Part shown: positions 23,337-33,564 of the stretch, piece after piece
Position numbering within the stretch: the stretch's first letter is position 1
How the letters are laid out: the number at the start of each line of letters is the position of its first letter
From: Aphidius gifuensis
Lineage: Eukaryota; Arthropoda; Insecta; Hymenoptera; Braconidae
NCBI RefSeq assembly: GCF_014905175.1
Contig: NC_057793.1
Location: 15,470,673 to 15,534,672 of the forward strand
Length of the DNA stretch: 64,000 bases
Reading direction: 5' to 3'
Program-made: the position numbers and the translations under genes
Notes under the pieces: generated by a model
Told to the model about the DNA's origin: nothing
Database searches by the model: none
Seen by the model: only the letters and a program-made list of their open reading frames with translations

Positions 23337-24514
23337 TTATACTAATTTTCGTACTGAACCACTTATAGGTTCGTACTCTACAATTCGATCATGTAAAATG
23401 AAACAGTAAGCTGATGTATCATCAGGAAGCTGTCTGACTGATCCGATTTCCAAACGTATATCCACAGGTCCACTTTTAAGGAATTCATTTTGTTTAGAAC
23501 AGTCTATAACAGCAAGTGGTGCTCGATTTAAAAATTCTTTTTTTGTTAATAATGGTTCTGGCTTTTTACCAAAGTATAATAATTGGAAATTTGTAAACAT
23601 ATCATAGAGCAGAGCAAATTGATTCTTGCTCATATCAAGACTCAAATTTCCATATGGATAGGATTGTGAATTTGAAAATTATTTCACATCTAGCAAATTG
23701 CAATGATCAAAATGACTTATCAGCATTTTTATCAGCTTGATTTTTACGTGCAGTTTGAAATCCTACAATCACATATCTTGGTTTCTCGAGTTGTGTTGAT
23801 GTTTTGACACTCCATATATGTTTTGAAGTTGCAGGAAGTAGAGGGTAATCATACAGCTCCCAGGCTCGAAAACTCAGTGAAATAGCTGGATCTTTTGATA
23901 TGTAGTTTAATAGTTGAATTTTTACTTTATCTGAGACTTGAATATATGGTACAACCCATTCTATTTTTTGGATAGCAATTTTTGCCGTTGCTGCTGCTGT
24001 TTTTAGGTATGCATTGGTATCAGTATTTGATCTTGTAAGAATGAGTTCATGTCTTGCAATAGTAGTCACTTTACGATAATCTTCAGCAAATCCAAGTCAT
24101 AAGCTCACTGGTATTGATATATCAAAGTATCCATTGACATTATTGATAGCAGAATCTGTCCAGCCTGAATTTTTCAATAGTGCTTTCTGATTAGGTGTGA
24201 GTGTATAGTGTATATACCTTTCATGAAAGTTGTGATTCCTACATTTTTACTACGATCTTCTTCAACAGCATTTATTTCATAGCGGATTTCTTCAAATAAA
24301 TGAGCAATAGCCATTTTTACTAGACTTGTAGTATTTGCATGTGTAGAGTACTTTTAGATGGTCGTATGCACAGATCTTGATGTTGAATTCCAATTTTTAT
24401 TTCATCATTATTATTGAAAGATGGCGCTCCATAGGGTTGATGAGCATGGAGTTCATAATGAGCTATAGACTCATCAAAAACAATCGAATTTTGAATATTT
24501 AAGATTTCTTCCAT
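23337..24514 (-). pseudogene. major capsid protein (hexon-like, double jelly roll) of an adintovirus/Polinton, frameshifted
   Basis: The start at 24514 gives MEEILNIQNSIVFDE and HYELHAHQPYGAPSFNNNDE. Further frames carry AHLFEEIRYEIN, LTPNQKALLKNSGW, RHELILTRSNTDTNA, SVKTSTQLEKPRYVI and a C-terminal YEPISGSVRKLV. These are hallmarks of the capsid protein of Polinton-like viruses and adintoviruses, which forms the double jelly-roll shell. The span would encode about 390 residues, near family size, but at least three frameshifts and a stop near 24100 break it. It is followed by the penton-like gene at higher coordinates on the same strand. Confidence 0.85.
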
Positions 24515-24704
24515 GGTATAAATTAAAAAAACAGCACAATTTTACTTCCACTTTATTTGACGTAGTTTGAGATTGAGACAGTCAGAAACTGAACGTTTTG
24601 ACGTGTTAGCTTTCTGACTGTCTGATGATGGCTGATGGGTTTTTGACATATTGGTTCATTTAGATAACTGTTTCTAACTCTTCTCTTTTGAAAGACAATA
24701 ACTA

Positions 24705-25450
24705 TTATTTTATACTCTTCACACGTAGTCTTATTGTTATGACTTCTCCTCGAAAATTCACTAAATCTCCGTCTTGATCAACCATTTTTCAGCTGGAGAT
24801 GTCGTATTGCTCGGATAGCGACTGGTAGATAAATGACATGTGAAGTTACTTCTACGATCTTATATCCTGGTGGAACAGCAGGAAAAAATTCATGTATAGT
24901 ATGAACTTGTTGGTTATCCAAATATTTACCTGTTGTTATATTACATTCAACACGTATTAACTTTCAATATTGTCACTGGTAAATCTGATTCGTGAATTAC
25001 GTCAGGTTCCAAAATTTGTGGTGAAAATCCTAGAAGTCTTCCAATAGAATCTTCAGGAATAAAATTTATGAGACGATCACTTTTAATTTCACAACACATC
25101 TCACTATTATTCGGCTTGATACTTATGGAAACGATTTGTAGAAGGTATTTTTCGATATCTTCGATATCATAATTTCCTGTCAGTAGAATAACAATTTCAT
25201 CACCAATATAAAATTGATTGTTATGTAAATCAATATTAGGTATTGAATTAAAAGTAAGTAACTCGACAAGTCCGACAACATAATTTTTCTCATATAATAA
25301 TTCAATTGGTGGATAATACTGTGCTTCTAGCACGGACGCTGTTCCAAACAACGTCAACGTACACGAGTCATCCATGACTGATGGATGATTAATGTTTATT
25401 ATCGTATTTATAACTGCCCAGTGAAAAATTGCAAACATAAATGTCCGCAT
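24705..25450 (-). pseudogene. minor capsid (penton-like, single jelly roll) protein of an adintovirus/Polinton
   Basis: The frame 24947-25450 encodes CTLTLFGTASVLEAQYYPP, YVVGLVELLTFNSIPNI and SIGRLLGFSPQIL. After a frameshift comes HEFFPAVPPGYKIVEV with PVAIRAIRHLQL. This is the pattern of the minor capsid protein of these viruses, which fills capsid vertices. The open frame starts at 25450, but the methionine at 25375 (MDDSCTLTL) fits the family start better. The end is near 24705, after two frame changes. Same strand and order as the hexon-like gene. Confidence 0.8.
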
Positions 25451-25589
25451 ATGACTTGTTACGAGACAGGTTTATTTTTATTAATATGAAATAATTTAAT
25501 TGAACTTACGGAAACAAAACTAAAAAATTAAATTATGAATGTTATTTTAAATAAACAAGTCAGTGAACAAATGTTTGATTTTACCTAAT

Positions 25590-26050
25590 TTTGTTATTCC
25601 CTACAGGGTAACGGGTTAGGAGAGGAAAATGTGTTAGAATTTATAATAATACCTTGATGTTGAATTTGTGTAAATCCAGTATGTATGAGGCGTGTCAATG
25701 TGGATGATCGACCTGTAGATGTTGTAGTAATCTGAACTTAACACAACGATATTTCGATAATTCAATGATAATGGAATTTTAGTATAGTGATTGGTTTTAA
25801 AATAATTAACATAATTTTTATTTAATTTTGAATATTTAATTAATGATTAAAAAGTATACGTTGAGATTAAAAACAAGAGTGAGTGTTGTGACATTGTTAC
25901 AGTTTTTATAATCTTGGTTTTGAAAATAATTTGTGGTAGGAATATTGCTTTGACCAATCCTAAAACATTGTTCCCATGATAGTCAGCAAATTCTTTTATA
26001 TGAAATCTTACAGAATTATATTTTATTTAACTAATTTTTAAAATTAAAAA
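25590..26050 (-). other. provirus segment without a clear gene, conserved in a second copy
   Basis: Contains CTACAGGGTAACGGGTTAGG (25602-25621) and CCCATGATAGTCAGCA (about 25973). Both have close counterparts in the BBS7 intron (52531 and 53057), in the same order. On the - strand an open stretch ends SSPNPLPCRE before a stop. It may be a decayed small gene or a regulatory block between the penton-like and protease genes. Confidence 0.5.
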
Positions 26051-26099
26051 TGAATAAATCGGCAAAAAAATATTCCCGTTGACTGTTGTTGCTATATGA

Positions 26100-26520
26100 T
26101 CTTAAATGTTGGTATAAATGATTGTGTTACATCCGGTGAATTTAATTCTAATATTGTAGACTATGCAAATACGTCACAGACTGTATCATAATTTTGAAAT
26201 TGTTGATAATTATATTCAATGCTACCAACATCGAGATAACTTATAAGATCTGCAGGTAATTGTAAATCTCCAAGGCTATCGAAATAAATGACTTTATTAT
26301 TCCTTTTTCATATGCTACCCAATGCGTACCAGAGCCATCTTTGTCATCAAGATTCATAATGGCTGATTCATATTTCTATGGTTTGGTAGTTGGTAAATCA
26401 TTTCTTATGAAAACTCCTCTAAAATATAGAATATTCATAGCTTTAGCATACTTTATAAGATCAATATTTGCTCAATGTGGTAGCTTTACATGTTTTTTGC
26501 TGGTTTTAAAAATGAACCCC
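26100..26520 (-). pseudogene. adenain-like cysteine protease of the provirus, broken
   Basis: Translated pieces on the - strand read DLIKYAKAMNILYFRGVF, then SAIMNLDDKDGSGTHWVAY with the catalytic His in GTHW, then a frameshift and SLGDLQLP, YLDVGSIEYNYQQFQNYD. This is the pattern of the adenovirus-type maturation protease (C5 family) found in adintoviruses and Polintons. The region that should carry the catalytic Cys (CGHLC-like) reads VCDVFA and appears lost. At least two frame changes and a stop. It seems to follow the PX-like segment in one original frame. Confidence 0.7.
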
Positions 26521-26536
26521 TTCCTTTTTGATGTGG

Positions 26537-26820
26537 CTAGAGATATAAACCTGTACTCAATGCAATTGTTTCCATTTTTGTATTTTGATGTTTATTTTCT
26601 TCGAATTGTCGTTTGGCAGCATTTATTGCTTTTTTTATACTCGCAGCACCCCCACTCAAGGCTTCAACAGCACTCAAACCAGCGAAAAGTGGCATTATGA
26701 ATGGTAAAAAACCACCTATTTTTAATGGTAATGGTAGAATACGTGGCATTTGAATTTTTTCTCGCCCTCCTGCTTTTTTTATATTGATGGGATTATTTCC
26801 TGGTTTAATAAATTCTTTTG
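26537..26820 (-). pseudogene. PX-like basic/hydrophobic core peptide of the provirus
   Basis: The open frame 26537-26749 encodes MPRILPLPLKIGGFLPFIM, a glycine/alanine-rich hydrophobic segment (PLFAGLSAVEALSGGAAS) and KKAINAAKRQFEE, ending TGLYL. The open frame also extends upstream to about 26820 (INIKKAGGREKI). This motif series is typical of adintovirus proteins likened to adenovirus core protein X and membrane-active peptides. It stops where relatives continue with further GLYLKP repeats, so it is probably truncated by a point stop ahead of the protease segment. Confidence 0.7.
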
Positions 26821-26826
26821 ATAGGT

Positions 26827-27174
26827 TTATAATTTTGATCCAGTATTCATTGGATTAGCTACACCCCAAGCAGCTGTTTTTTCACTCATGGAAGAATCTT
26901 TTGCAAGTACACATTTCCAAGCTCTCTCAGCGAAGTCTCTATCAGCTTGATTTCTGACACTGATATCTCGATTTTCAGAATAAGCAATATCGTGCTGTTT
27001 ACAAGAGGCGTCTAATGAATTTATACCAGGGTTACCTCTAGCTAATCTTTTTGATAATTTAGTACCTGGTCCACAGTATTGATATTCCGGAACGTGAAGT
27101 TTAAAAAGAAATTTGTTACTTACAATACTGATGAGACCTTTACCACTTTTTTTAGAACATCTGTGCACAATCAT
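26827..27174 (-). CDS. parvovirus-type phospholipase A2 of the provirus, open frame
   Basis: A 115-residue frame with the calcium-loop motif YCGPGTKL, then DASCKQHDIAY carrying the catalytic His-Asp pair, and a C-terminal AAWGVANPMNTGSKL. This is the secreted-type PLA2 fold known from parvovirus VP1 and adintovirus capsid-associated proteins, where it helps breach membranes. Unlike its neighbours it has no stop or frameshift in the conserved part. It ends where homologues often continue, so it may have lost a C-terminal extension. It is divergently arranged with the packaging ATPase gene, which starts about 40 bases away. Confidence 0.85.
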   Translation of the reverse strand: MIVHRCSKKSGKGLISIVSNKFLFKLHVPEYQYCGPGTKLSKRLARGNPGINSLDASCKQHDIAYSENRDISVRNQADRDFAERAWKCVLAKDSSMSEKTAAWGVANPMNTGSKL

Positions 27175-27200
27175 TGTGTTTTCAAGACTAAAACCAAATC

Positions 27201-27207
27201 TATAAAA
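27201..27207 (+). promoter_or_regulatory. TATA box between divergent provirus genes
   Basis: TATAAAA about 15 bases before the expected start of the packaging ATPase coding region and 27 bases from the PLA2 start. The spacing to the ATPase start is very short for a TATA promoter, so a leaderless or displaced start is possible. Confidence 0.35.
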
Positions 27208-27214
27208 ACTCGGT

Positions 27215-27977
27215 ATTGATCGGAAAATAGTAAGTTGTGAACCTGAGTTTGCTGAGGAGATCGTAAAATTACCAGTAGTTAATTTTGACGGTGTTGTTCA
27301 ACAAAGTTCAAGTAAAAAAAATCAAAAACGACATGGTAAACTTTTACCTAATAGTGTGGGAGGAATCTTTTGTGGTCCCTCATATTGTGCTAAAACAAAT
27401 GCTCTTCTAGCTATTACCTATCCAAATGGGCTACGATTCGAAAATGTAAATGTTTATTCGAAATCTTTGAATCAACCAAAACACCAGTTCTCAGAAAAAT
27501 TGCTTGAATCTACGAAATGTATTGGGTATTATCTATTCAATGAAAATAAAAGTGTAAGTAAACCTCAATCTGCTCATCCAAATTCAATAATGATTTTTGA
27601 TGATGTTATGTGTGAAAAACAAAACAATATCTAGGCTTTTTTTGTATGGGACGTCATCAAAATAATGATTGTTTTTATCTTTCTCAAACTTATGTATACG
27701 AAAACATTTAGTACGAGATAATGGAAACTTTCTCGTCATTTTCCGACAAGATGAAATAAATTTAAAACATATTTATAATGATCATGTGAATACTGACATA
27801 TGACGTATTCAATTCCGAAATTTATGTTCAAATTGTTGGGATAGTGATAAGCATGGATTCGTTGTTATCGATAAAGACAGCGAGATAAACAATGGTCGTT
27901 ACCGTAAAGGATATGACTGTTTTGTTACTATAAATACAAAAACTTCTAAAATAAAAATAGTTATAGAACAAGTCTGA
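27215..27977 (+). pseudogene. FtsK/HerA-type genome packaging ATPase of the provirus, broken
   Basis: The frame from about 27215 reads CEPEFAEEIVKLPVVNFDG, GGIFCGPSYCAKTNALL, GLRFENVNVYSKSLNQP, PNSIMIFDDV, then a stop at about 27633. Shifted frames continue with MGRHQNNDCFYLSQTY, LKHIYNDHVNTD and KHGFVVIDKDSEINNGRY. Walker A has lost its last glycine (CAKT instead of CGKT), while Walker B (IMIFDD) is kept. The codon where ATG is expected is ATT. The family pumps DNA into capsids. Several frame changes make this copy inactive. Confidence 0.8.
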
Positions 27978-27987
27978 ATGCATCAAC

Positions 27988-28898
27988 ATGGCAAATCAAA
28001 TGTTTGATAAAGGAAAAAATAATCTGTATCAGATTACAAAATCTAGCGATGCAATTCGACAGAACCATAAAATGTTAAAAATGGGACAAGACGCTTCTGA
28101 TAAATATGCAAGTGATATATTCAAGCCCATTATAACACCCTTGGAAAAATTATTAAATCAAACAACAACAACAAGTGATATCAAAAAACAAATTAAAAAT
28201 GAACTTGAAAATGAGAATGAGAAAAAAGAGCAAACAAAAGAAGAAGAAGATGATTTTAATGAAACGTTTGAAAACTTGGCTAAGAATTCTGCAAGAAAAT
28301 CACTATCTGATAAAACATCTTCTCCACTCAACACTTCTTTTTTGTTGAATAATGGAAAATATCTAAAAAAAATCAATGATAATAAGGGCCGATCAACAGA
28401 ATTCCAAGTACAATAGTCTCATGTTTGGAGATTCGAATATTAAATTTAAAAATAACCAAATCTCTGTCGGAGATGAAACTTACCGAGAGACACCAGGCTT
28501 ATCAGAATTTCTTTTTAATTATGAAGTTAATGATATATTAATAAATAATGATGATGTAGAAAATTTTATAAAAATTATTAAATCAACGAATGCTCAGTAT
28601 AGATATTTTAAACCTGATTGTGGATTCAGAAAAGACCCAACTGTCAAGTATAAAAAATATATTTCACCATTCATGAAATCCGCAACGAAAACTGGTACAT
28701 CGTAACCTCGTTACAAAAGGTAACAAAAGTAACAAATTCGACTACGTTCACTGAGGTGATTCCAATGAACTTGTAGATCGTCTCCGATTAATATTGGCAT
28801 CGCAGGCAGCTGGTAATCCCAGTCATACGAATGAAATCATTTTTATAATTGAAGAATTAAGGAAAGCTGGAATTATCTATCAATTTATATGCATGTGA
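27988..28898 (+). pseudogene. conserved adintovirus/Polinton protein of unknown function, frameshifted
   Basis: The first frame (27988-28416) starts MANQMFDKGKNNLYQITKSS and has an acidic Lys/Glu coiled-coil stretch (NENEKKEQTKEEEDD). A frameshift near 28400 leads to SLMFGDSNIKFKNN, VGDETYRETPGLSEFLF and TNAQYRYFKPD, ending the second frame at 28705. Further shifts give NELVDRLRLILASQAAGNPS and a last IIFIIEELRKAGIIY. The SxIxF...YxxTPGLxELLF...IISIIEELRE pattern is a widespread insect Polinton/adintovirus family with no known function. It follows the ATPase on the same strand and runs tail-to-tail with the polymerase. Confidence 0.75.
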
Positions 28899-28921
28899 AG
28901 CTTGAGCTCAGTTGCTCAAGA

Positions 28922-30785
28922 TTAGTATTGATATTTTTGGATGACAATCGGAGAATAAAAATTCATAACAAAGTGTTGAAGTTTATAAAAATCTTTTTCA
29001 AATTGAGTTGTAGCCTCTTGTCTTTTCTTCGTATTTATATCTATGTATATTTTCAAGCAAGATGACTGTTCAAATTTAAGAACTTGATGAGTTTTTAATA
29101 GTTTCATACCGAGTTTTAAATATTGTTTGAGATTTTTATAATGAATAATATATTTTTCTTTTGAATAAAAAGTTGTCATCAGTTTGCATTGTTTAGAATT
29201 AGATAGTGTTTTGTGCTCTGAGCACAATGGAAGATCTTGATGGAGTTCATGTAATTCTTCAGGATATTCAAGATCGACTTCATAAATAAAGCCTGTAGTA
29301 GAGTCGACAGGTGTTGATAAAATGTCTTCTAAAGACCAATGATTATTGTCCCATTCAAAGCCACCATATGGAAGATGTTGTGACATTGCCATTCCATATA
29401 AATTATTGACATCAAAGTACATGAGGTATGAGTCATCTTTGATTGTATCATAGTCATTAACCATGTATGGATTGTTGGCTTTTGCATAACGGTTTGGACA
29501 TACAGCTACTGCACCTCGTATTCCTTTCTCGAGAGATAAGAGTTGTTCATACAATCCTATGAGAATCCTGGTGTTGTATAGTAATGGAGAGGATCCAAGT
29601 TGTATGATGACAAACAGTTTTTTTGGGAATTTTGGAAAATATCAGCTAATAACAAAACATCTGGACGTAAATATAAATCTGAATCATCACCAAGCGTTTT
29701 AATTTCAAATTTATTCCAAACTGTTTCAGCATGTTGATAGTAATCATATGAAACGTTACTGTTGCTTAATCTTGAATGAAATTCGTTAATTAATGGTAAC
29801 TTTATATCCTCCAGTCTTCCCCAGCTATTAATGTATTCATATGGAAATACTCCTTTTCTTTTTAATAGCTGAAATTTTTCAAAGTCTTCACAGTATTGTT
29901 TAGTAAAATGAATTGTTTAACGTGCTATACTTCTTATTAGGAAGTTTCTTGCACGGTGCCTCTCCTTCTTTAAACATTTCCCAACCGTCAATTCCTACAA
30001 CTCATTTTTCGACAGACATGGATGTCGACTTTGTAATGCGTTCAAACTGTACCCGATTTCTATTATAGCCCAGGGAAACCATGAAAAACCTGGGCAGTAC
30101 AGCCGGCTTGCGCCTACCACTCGTTACATGGCGTCGGTGGTCGGGATCGAACTCGAGAACTCCTGTCTCAAAGTCCGAACCGTTACCGCAGTGCCATATC
30201 GTCGGTTTCACAGTATTGTTTAGTAGTTTTTTTATCATCATCAGACAAGTTTGAAGCCAGTTTATCAAGACCAGTTGCCATGAATCTACAGGAGTCGATA
30301 AATCTTAAATTCACTAGTCGGCTGCCTCTTTCATTTATACATGGATATTTGACTTCTTTTGTGGAAGATATATATCTTTCTTTGTTGATTGGTAAAATTC
30401 TAATTGAGCTCTCAAACATGTTTGCTAGAGGTTTCAAAGAAAAATGTGAGTTATAACCTAAGAGATTATAAAATACTACTGGTAGTGTATGTGAATCTGT
30501 ATAGTTGACATTATATCCAGGATGATCTGCTCCACGACAATGGCCATTATAATGGCAGTGATCATAATGTTTGATGTCTATCAGTAAAAATTCTTTTTCA
30601 CACATATGACATATTTGAGCTGTTTGAAAATCCATGATTTGCTTTTGAGTAAGAGGCTCTATCGGCATTGGATTATTCAAAATGTCAACTACTTTATACC
30701 AACTTTCTATTTGTTCTGGTGTTCGAATGGATTTATCTGCTTCCTTCATAATTTTAATCAATCTACGACACTGTTCAGAACTCAT
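28922..30785 (-). pseudogene. protein-primed family B DNA polymerase of the provirus, truncated and interrupted
   Basis: The N-side (30785 down) has a zinc-binding CHMCEKEF and DHCHYNGHCRGA pair, then LPVVFYNLLGYNSHF and LRFIDSCRFMATGLDKL from the exonuclease domain. After a 301-base SINE, frames carry LLKRKGVFPYEYINSW and YLRPDVLLLADIF. Then comes EKGIRGAVAVCPNRYAKAN and palm motif A in YLMYFDVNNLYGMAMS. The frame ends after LKIYIDINTKKRQEATTQFE, before the catalytic motif C (YxDTDS) and the thumb, none of which is present. The N-terminal part of the family is also absent. It replicates linear virus genomes from a protein primer; this copy cannot. Confidence 0.85.
29906..30206 (-). mobile_element. 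tRNA-derived SINE inserted in the DNA polymerase
   Basis: A 301-base insert flanked by a 19-base duplication TTCACAGTATTGTTTAGTA at 29887-29905 and 30207-30225. Reading the - strand, the head is tRNA-like: A-box-like TGGCACTGCGGTAACGG near 30178-30194, and a B box at about 30143-30154 (GAGTTCGATCCC). A non-tRNA body follows that ends without a long poly-A. The long target duplication implies LINE-mediated retroposition. The polymerase frame resumes across the insert once one duplication copy is discounted. Confidence 0.85.
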
Positions 30786-30874
30786 TTTGTTTCTTTATAT
30801 TGATACTCACGTTATGAAAAGTAATATGAAACTGAACGTATATACCTCTCAGGCTTCATAATTACTGAGTTTTC

Positions 30875-30962
30875 TTCTGGAAAAAACGATAATATTCTAT
30901 TCGAATGAAAACTGTTTCGAACAGATTAAGAATGTTTTTGAAGGATTGAAAATGTTCTGGAA
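30875..30962. promoter_or_regulatory. TTCTGGAA motifs at the right flank of the provirus
   Basis: TTCTGGAA at 30875-30882 and 30955-30962, with TTCGAA between, lie 90-180 bases upstream of the polymerase fragment. They resemble the TTCTAGAA cluster at the left flank. The match to a heat-shock element is partial. Confidence 0.3.
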
Positions 30963-31046
30963 AGAAAATCAAGTATGTTCAAGGACGATCAAAAATATTC
31001 AAGAAATAAATCAAGAATGCTCGATTGATCGATATTTATCAATAGA

Positions 31047-31706
31047 TTGAAAATGTTTCTGAAAAAATCTGGAGCCGAAAAAATACGATGTTGCCTATTT
31101 CATTTAGGACAGAGTGTATACCGACACATCCAACAAGAAGGTCTGCAACGGAATTATTGTGATCAAGAAGACTCTAGCATTAGAGACGCGAGTCGATTGT
31201 TAGTGGCTTTATCGTTTGTGCCACCGAATGATATTGTTAAAGTCTTTCGATCTTTAAAGGAAGAAATGCCAGAAGATTTCTTAGATAGATATCAATATTT
31301 TGGGAATACTTATGCCACTGGTGTAGTTCGAAAAGGGCGAGGCAGACCGCGAGATGTACCTCCTCGTTTTAATCCAATTTTGTGGAGCCACTATTATTCA
31401 GTGTTACAAGGTACCGCTCGAACAAATAACATTTCTGAAGGATGGCACAATAGATTGCAAGTTGTGATCGGGAAAGATCACCCCAGTTTTTATGCGTTTA
31501 TAGCAGAATTAAAAAAAGAACAAGCGGATTCCGAAATTATGCTGCGACAACTCCAATTAGGACAGAAAATTAGAAAAGGTCAAGATCCGAAAAGGAAGAA
31601 GTTAGAAATACAAATTCGTAACATCGTGTCTAAATATCAAGATTATGTTGATAATGACGATATTTTAACATATATCAAATCTTTAAGTTACAACAATCAT
31701 ATATAA
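31047..31706 (+). pseudogene. MULE transposase, C-terminal fragment
   Basis: A 219-residue frame with RCCLFHLGQSVYRHIQQEG, LLVALSFVPPNDIVKVF, YFGNTYATG, a basic GRGRPRDVPPRF, then LWSHYYSVLQGTARTNNISE and WHNRLQVVIGKDHPSFYAFI. This is the C-terminal half of the MULE transposase found in insects, usually behind a FLYWCH zinc finger; the CxxH and NNxxEGWH elements are kept. The DDE catalytic aspartates and the FLYWCH domain would lie upstream and are absent: no coding sequence is seen between 30786 and 31046. So this is a 5'-truncated remnant, immediately right of the provirus. Confidence 0.8.
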
Positions 31707-32683
31707 AATAAGAATATAGAGAATAAACGTGATTAGAAATAATTGATTATTTAGAAAATATATTTTAGAAAAAATTGATTTCTTAGGAAACATAATTTCG
31801 AAAAAGGAACTTTTAGAAAATATATTTTTTAGAAAAAGATTTTTAGCAAAAATGTACCCCTACCTCGGCGTGTTGTTGTAAATGGACAAAATAATGGTAA
31901 GTACACATTTAAACAAATTTTTTTCATTCATTGATGAAAATATTGTTTGTTTTTATTTTATTTTTTTCTATTTTCATACAATTATTGTTGTTCCATTTTC
32001 AATAATCAATGATTTTAAAATTTCGATATATCGATTTTTTTTTCCTGATTTTATATTAACGATTGATAAAACTCATCAAGTGGAAAAAAAAGTTCAAAAA
32101 AAAATTTTTGATATTCCGAATATTTTTCGGGCTATCGATATTTTTCTGGTATTGGTGGTAATTTGTTTCGTAATTGATAATATAATAGAGCTTAGGAAAA
32201 GATGTAGCTAAGTAAAATACTCGACTGGTAAAAATATGTAGGTAATGTTTGTTTGGCTATAATTGAGACTAAGTAAAAAATATAGCTAAGGGAACATTTA
32301 GCTAATGAAAAGATGTAGCTGAGGGAAAAATTAAGCTGGTAAAATTATGTAGATATTGTGTGTTTAGCTATCATTGAGACTAAGTAAAAGATCAAGCGGC
32401 TAAGTAAAGAAATGAAGCCAAGTAAAAAATCTAGCTAAGGAAAAAATTTAGCTAGGGAAAAGATGTAGCTGAAGGAAAAATTGAGCTGATAAAAATATGT
32501 TTGGCTATAACGGAGACTAAGTAAAAAGTCCAGCAGCTAAGTCAAAAATCTATTGGCTTAGTTAAACATCTAGCGGTTAAAAAAAAAAAAAAAAATTGAA
32601 TATATCGAAATTTTTATTTTGACCTTCTTTTTTACTCGAAGAGTTTTATTAATAGCCATTATTATATTTGCAAAAAAAATATA
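31707..32683. other. AT-rich stretch with CTAAGTAAAA/AGCTAAGGAAAA words
   Basis: From 32190 to 32580 the word AGCTAAGxAAAA recurs with TGTTTGGCTATAATTGAGAC. It resembles 12230-12480 and more distantly the element B satellite words. No gene. Confidence 0.5.
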
Positions 32684-32685
32684 TA

Positions 32686-33564
32686 CAGACTGTCCCATTT
32701 TAATTAGATAATGAATTTTTCTCGAAAAATATGGCTCGAATTAAAAAATGATTCGAGTAAAAGTTGTAGGGTTTGGCGGGGGACTTGGAAAAAAAAAAAT
32801 CAAAAAATTCAAAAAGGCGGAGTTTCAGGTATGAACAAAGTTTTTTCAAATGAATACTATATTTTTTTTATTGTACCAAAATGTTTCTTACATTAAAACT
32901 AACACTGTTTACTTGAAAAGTTTTTCGATAAAATCACTTTTTTTCTGCCCAATTTTGTCTGTTGACGGCTTTTTCTCAAAATATATGGCTTAATATTAAA
33001 AATGATATTGAGAAAAGTTGTAGCGTTCAGGAAGACAAACACGAGTAAAAAAAAATTTTTTTTAAAAAGTTCAAAATGGCGGAGTTTAAAGTATGAACAT
33101 CTTTTTTTTGAGGTTAGGTGTAATTTTTTTAAATTGTTTGCATCAAGATTAACACTCTTTCTGAATAAGAATTTTTGGCTAAGTCCATTTTCTTTATCCA
33201 TGCTTCTCAATCCGCCATTTTTTGAATTTTTTATAAAATTTTTTCAAATCAAAGCCATTTCTTTTTAAGGAAAGTCCACCAACAGATACAATCGGGCTAA
33301 AAATAACAGTGATTTTGATAAATATTTTTCAAATAAAAAGTGTTAGTTTTGATGTAAGAAACATTTTGATGCAAAAAAAAAATACAGTATCCATTTAAAA
33401 AAACTATGTTTATACCTGAAACTCCGCCATTTTGAATTTTTTGAATATTTTTTTTTTTTTTTTAGGTCACCCTCCAAACCCTACAACTTTTACTTGAATC
33501 ATTTTTCAATTTGAGCTATATTTTTCAAGAAAAATCCATTATCCAATTAAAATGGGACAGTCTG
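32686..33564. mobile_element. Tc1/mariner-type MITE with long inverted arms
   Basis: Termini CAGACTGTCCCATTTTAATT and its complement, flanked by TA on both sides (32684-32685 and 33565-33566). The arms are inverted for about 230 bases (GGCGGAGTTTCAGGTATGAA facing its complement). The centre holds a second GGCGGAGTTTAAAGTATGAA module. No transposase, so it is non-autonomous. A fragment of the same module seems to occur near 47195-47270. Confidence 0.85.

Noticed and set aside
28158..28376. Serine/phenylalanine-rich ORF on the - strand
   Set aside because: Antisense shadow of the Lys/Glu-rich stretch of the + strand provirus gene.
30002..30268. ORF on the - strand in the polymerase region
   Set aside because: Most of it is the inserted tRNA-derived SINE read through into polymerase sequence.
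32899..33268. Overlapping ORFs on both strands
   Set aside because: Both come from the inverted arms of the Tc1/mariner-type MITE and lack transposase motifs.
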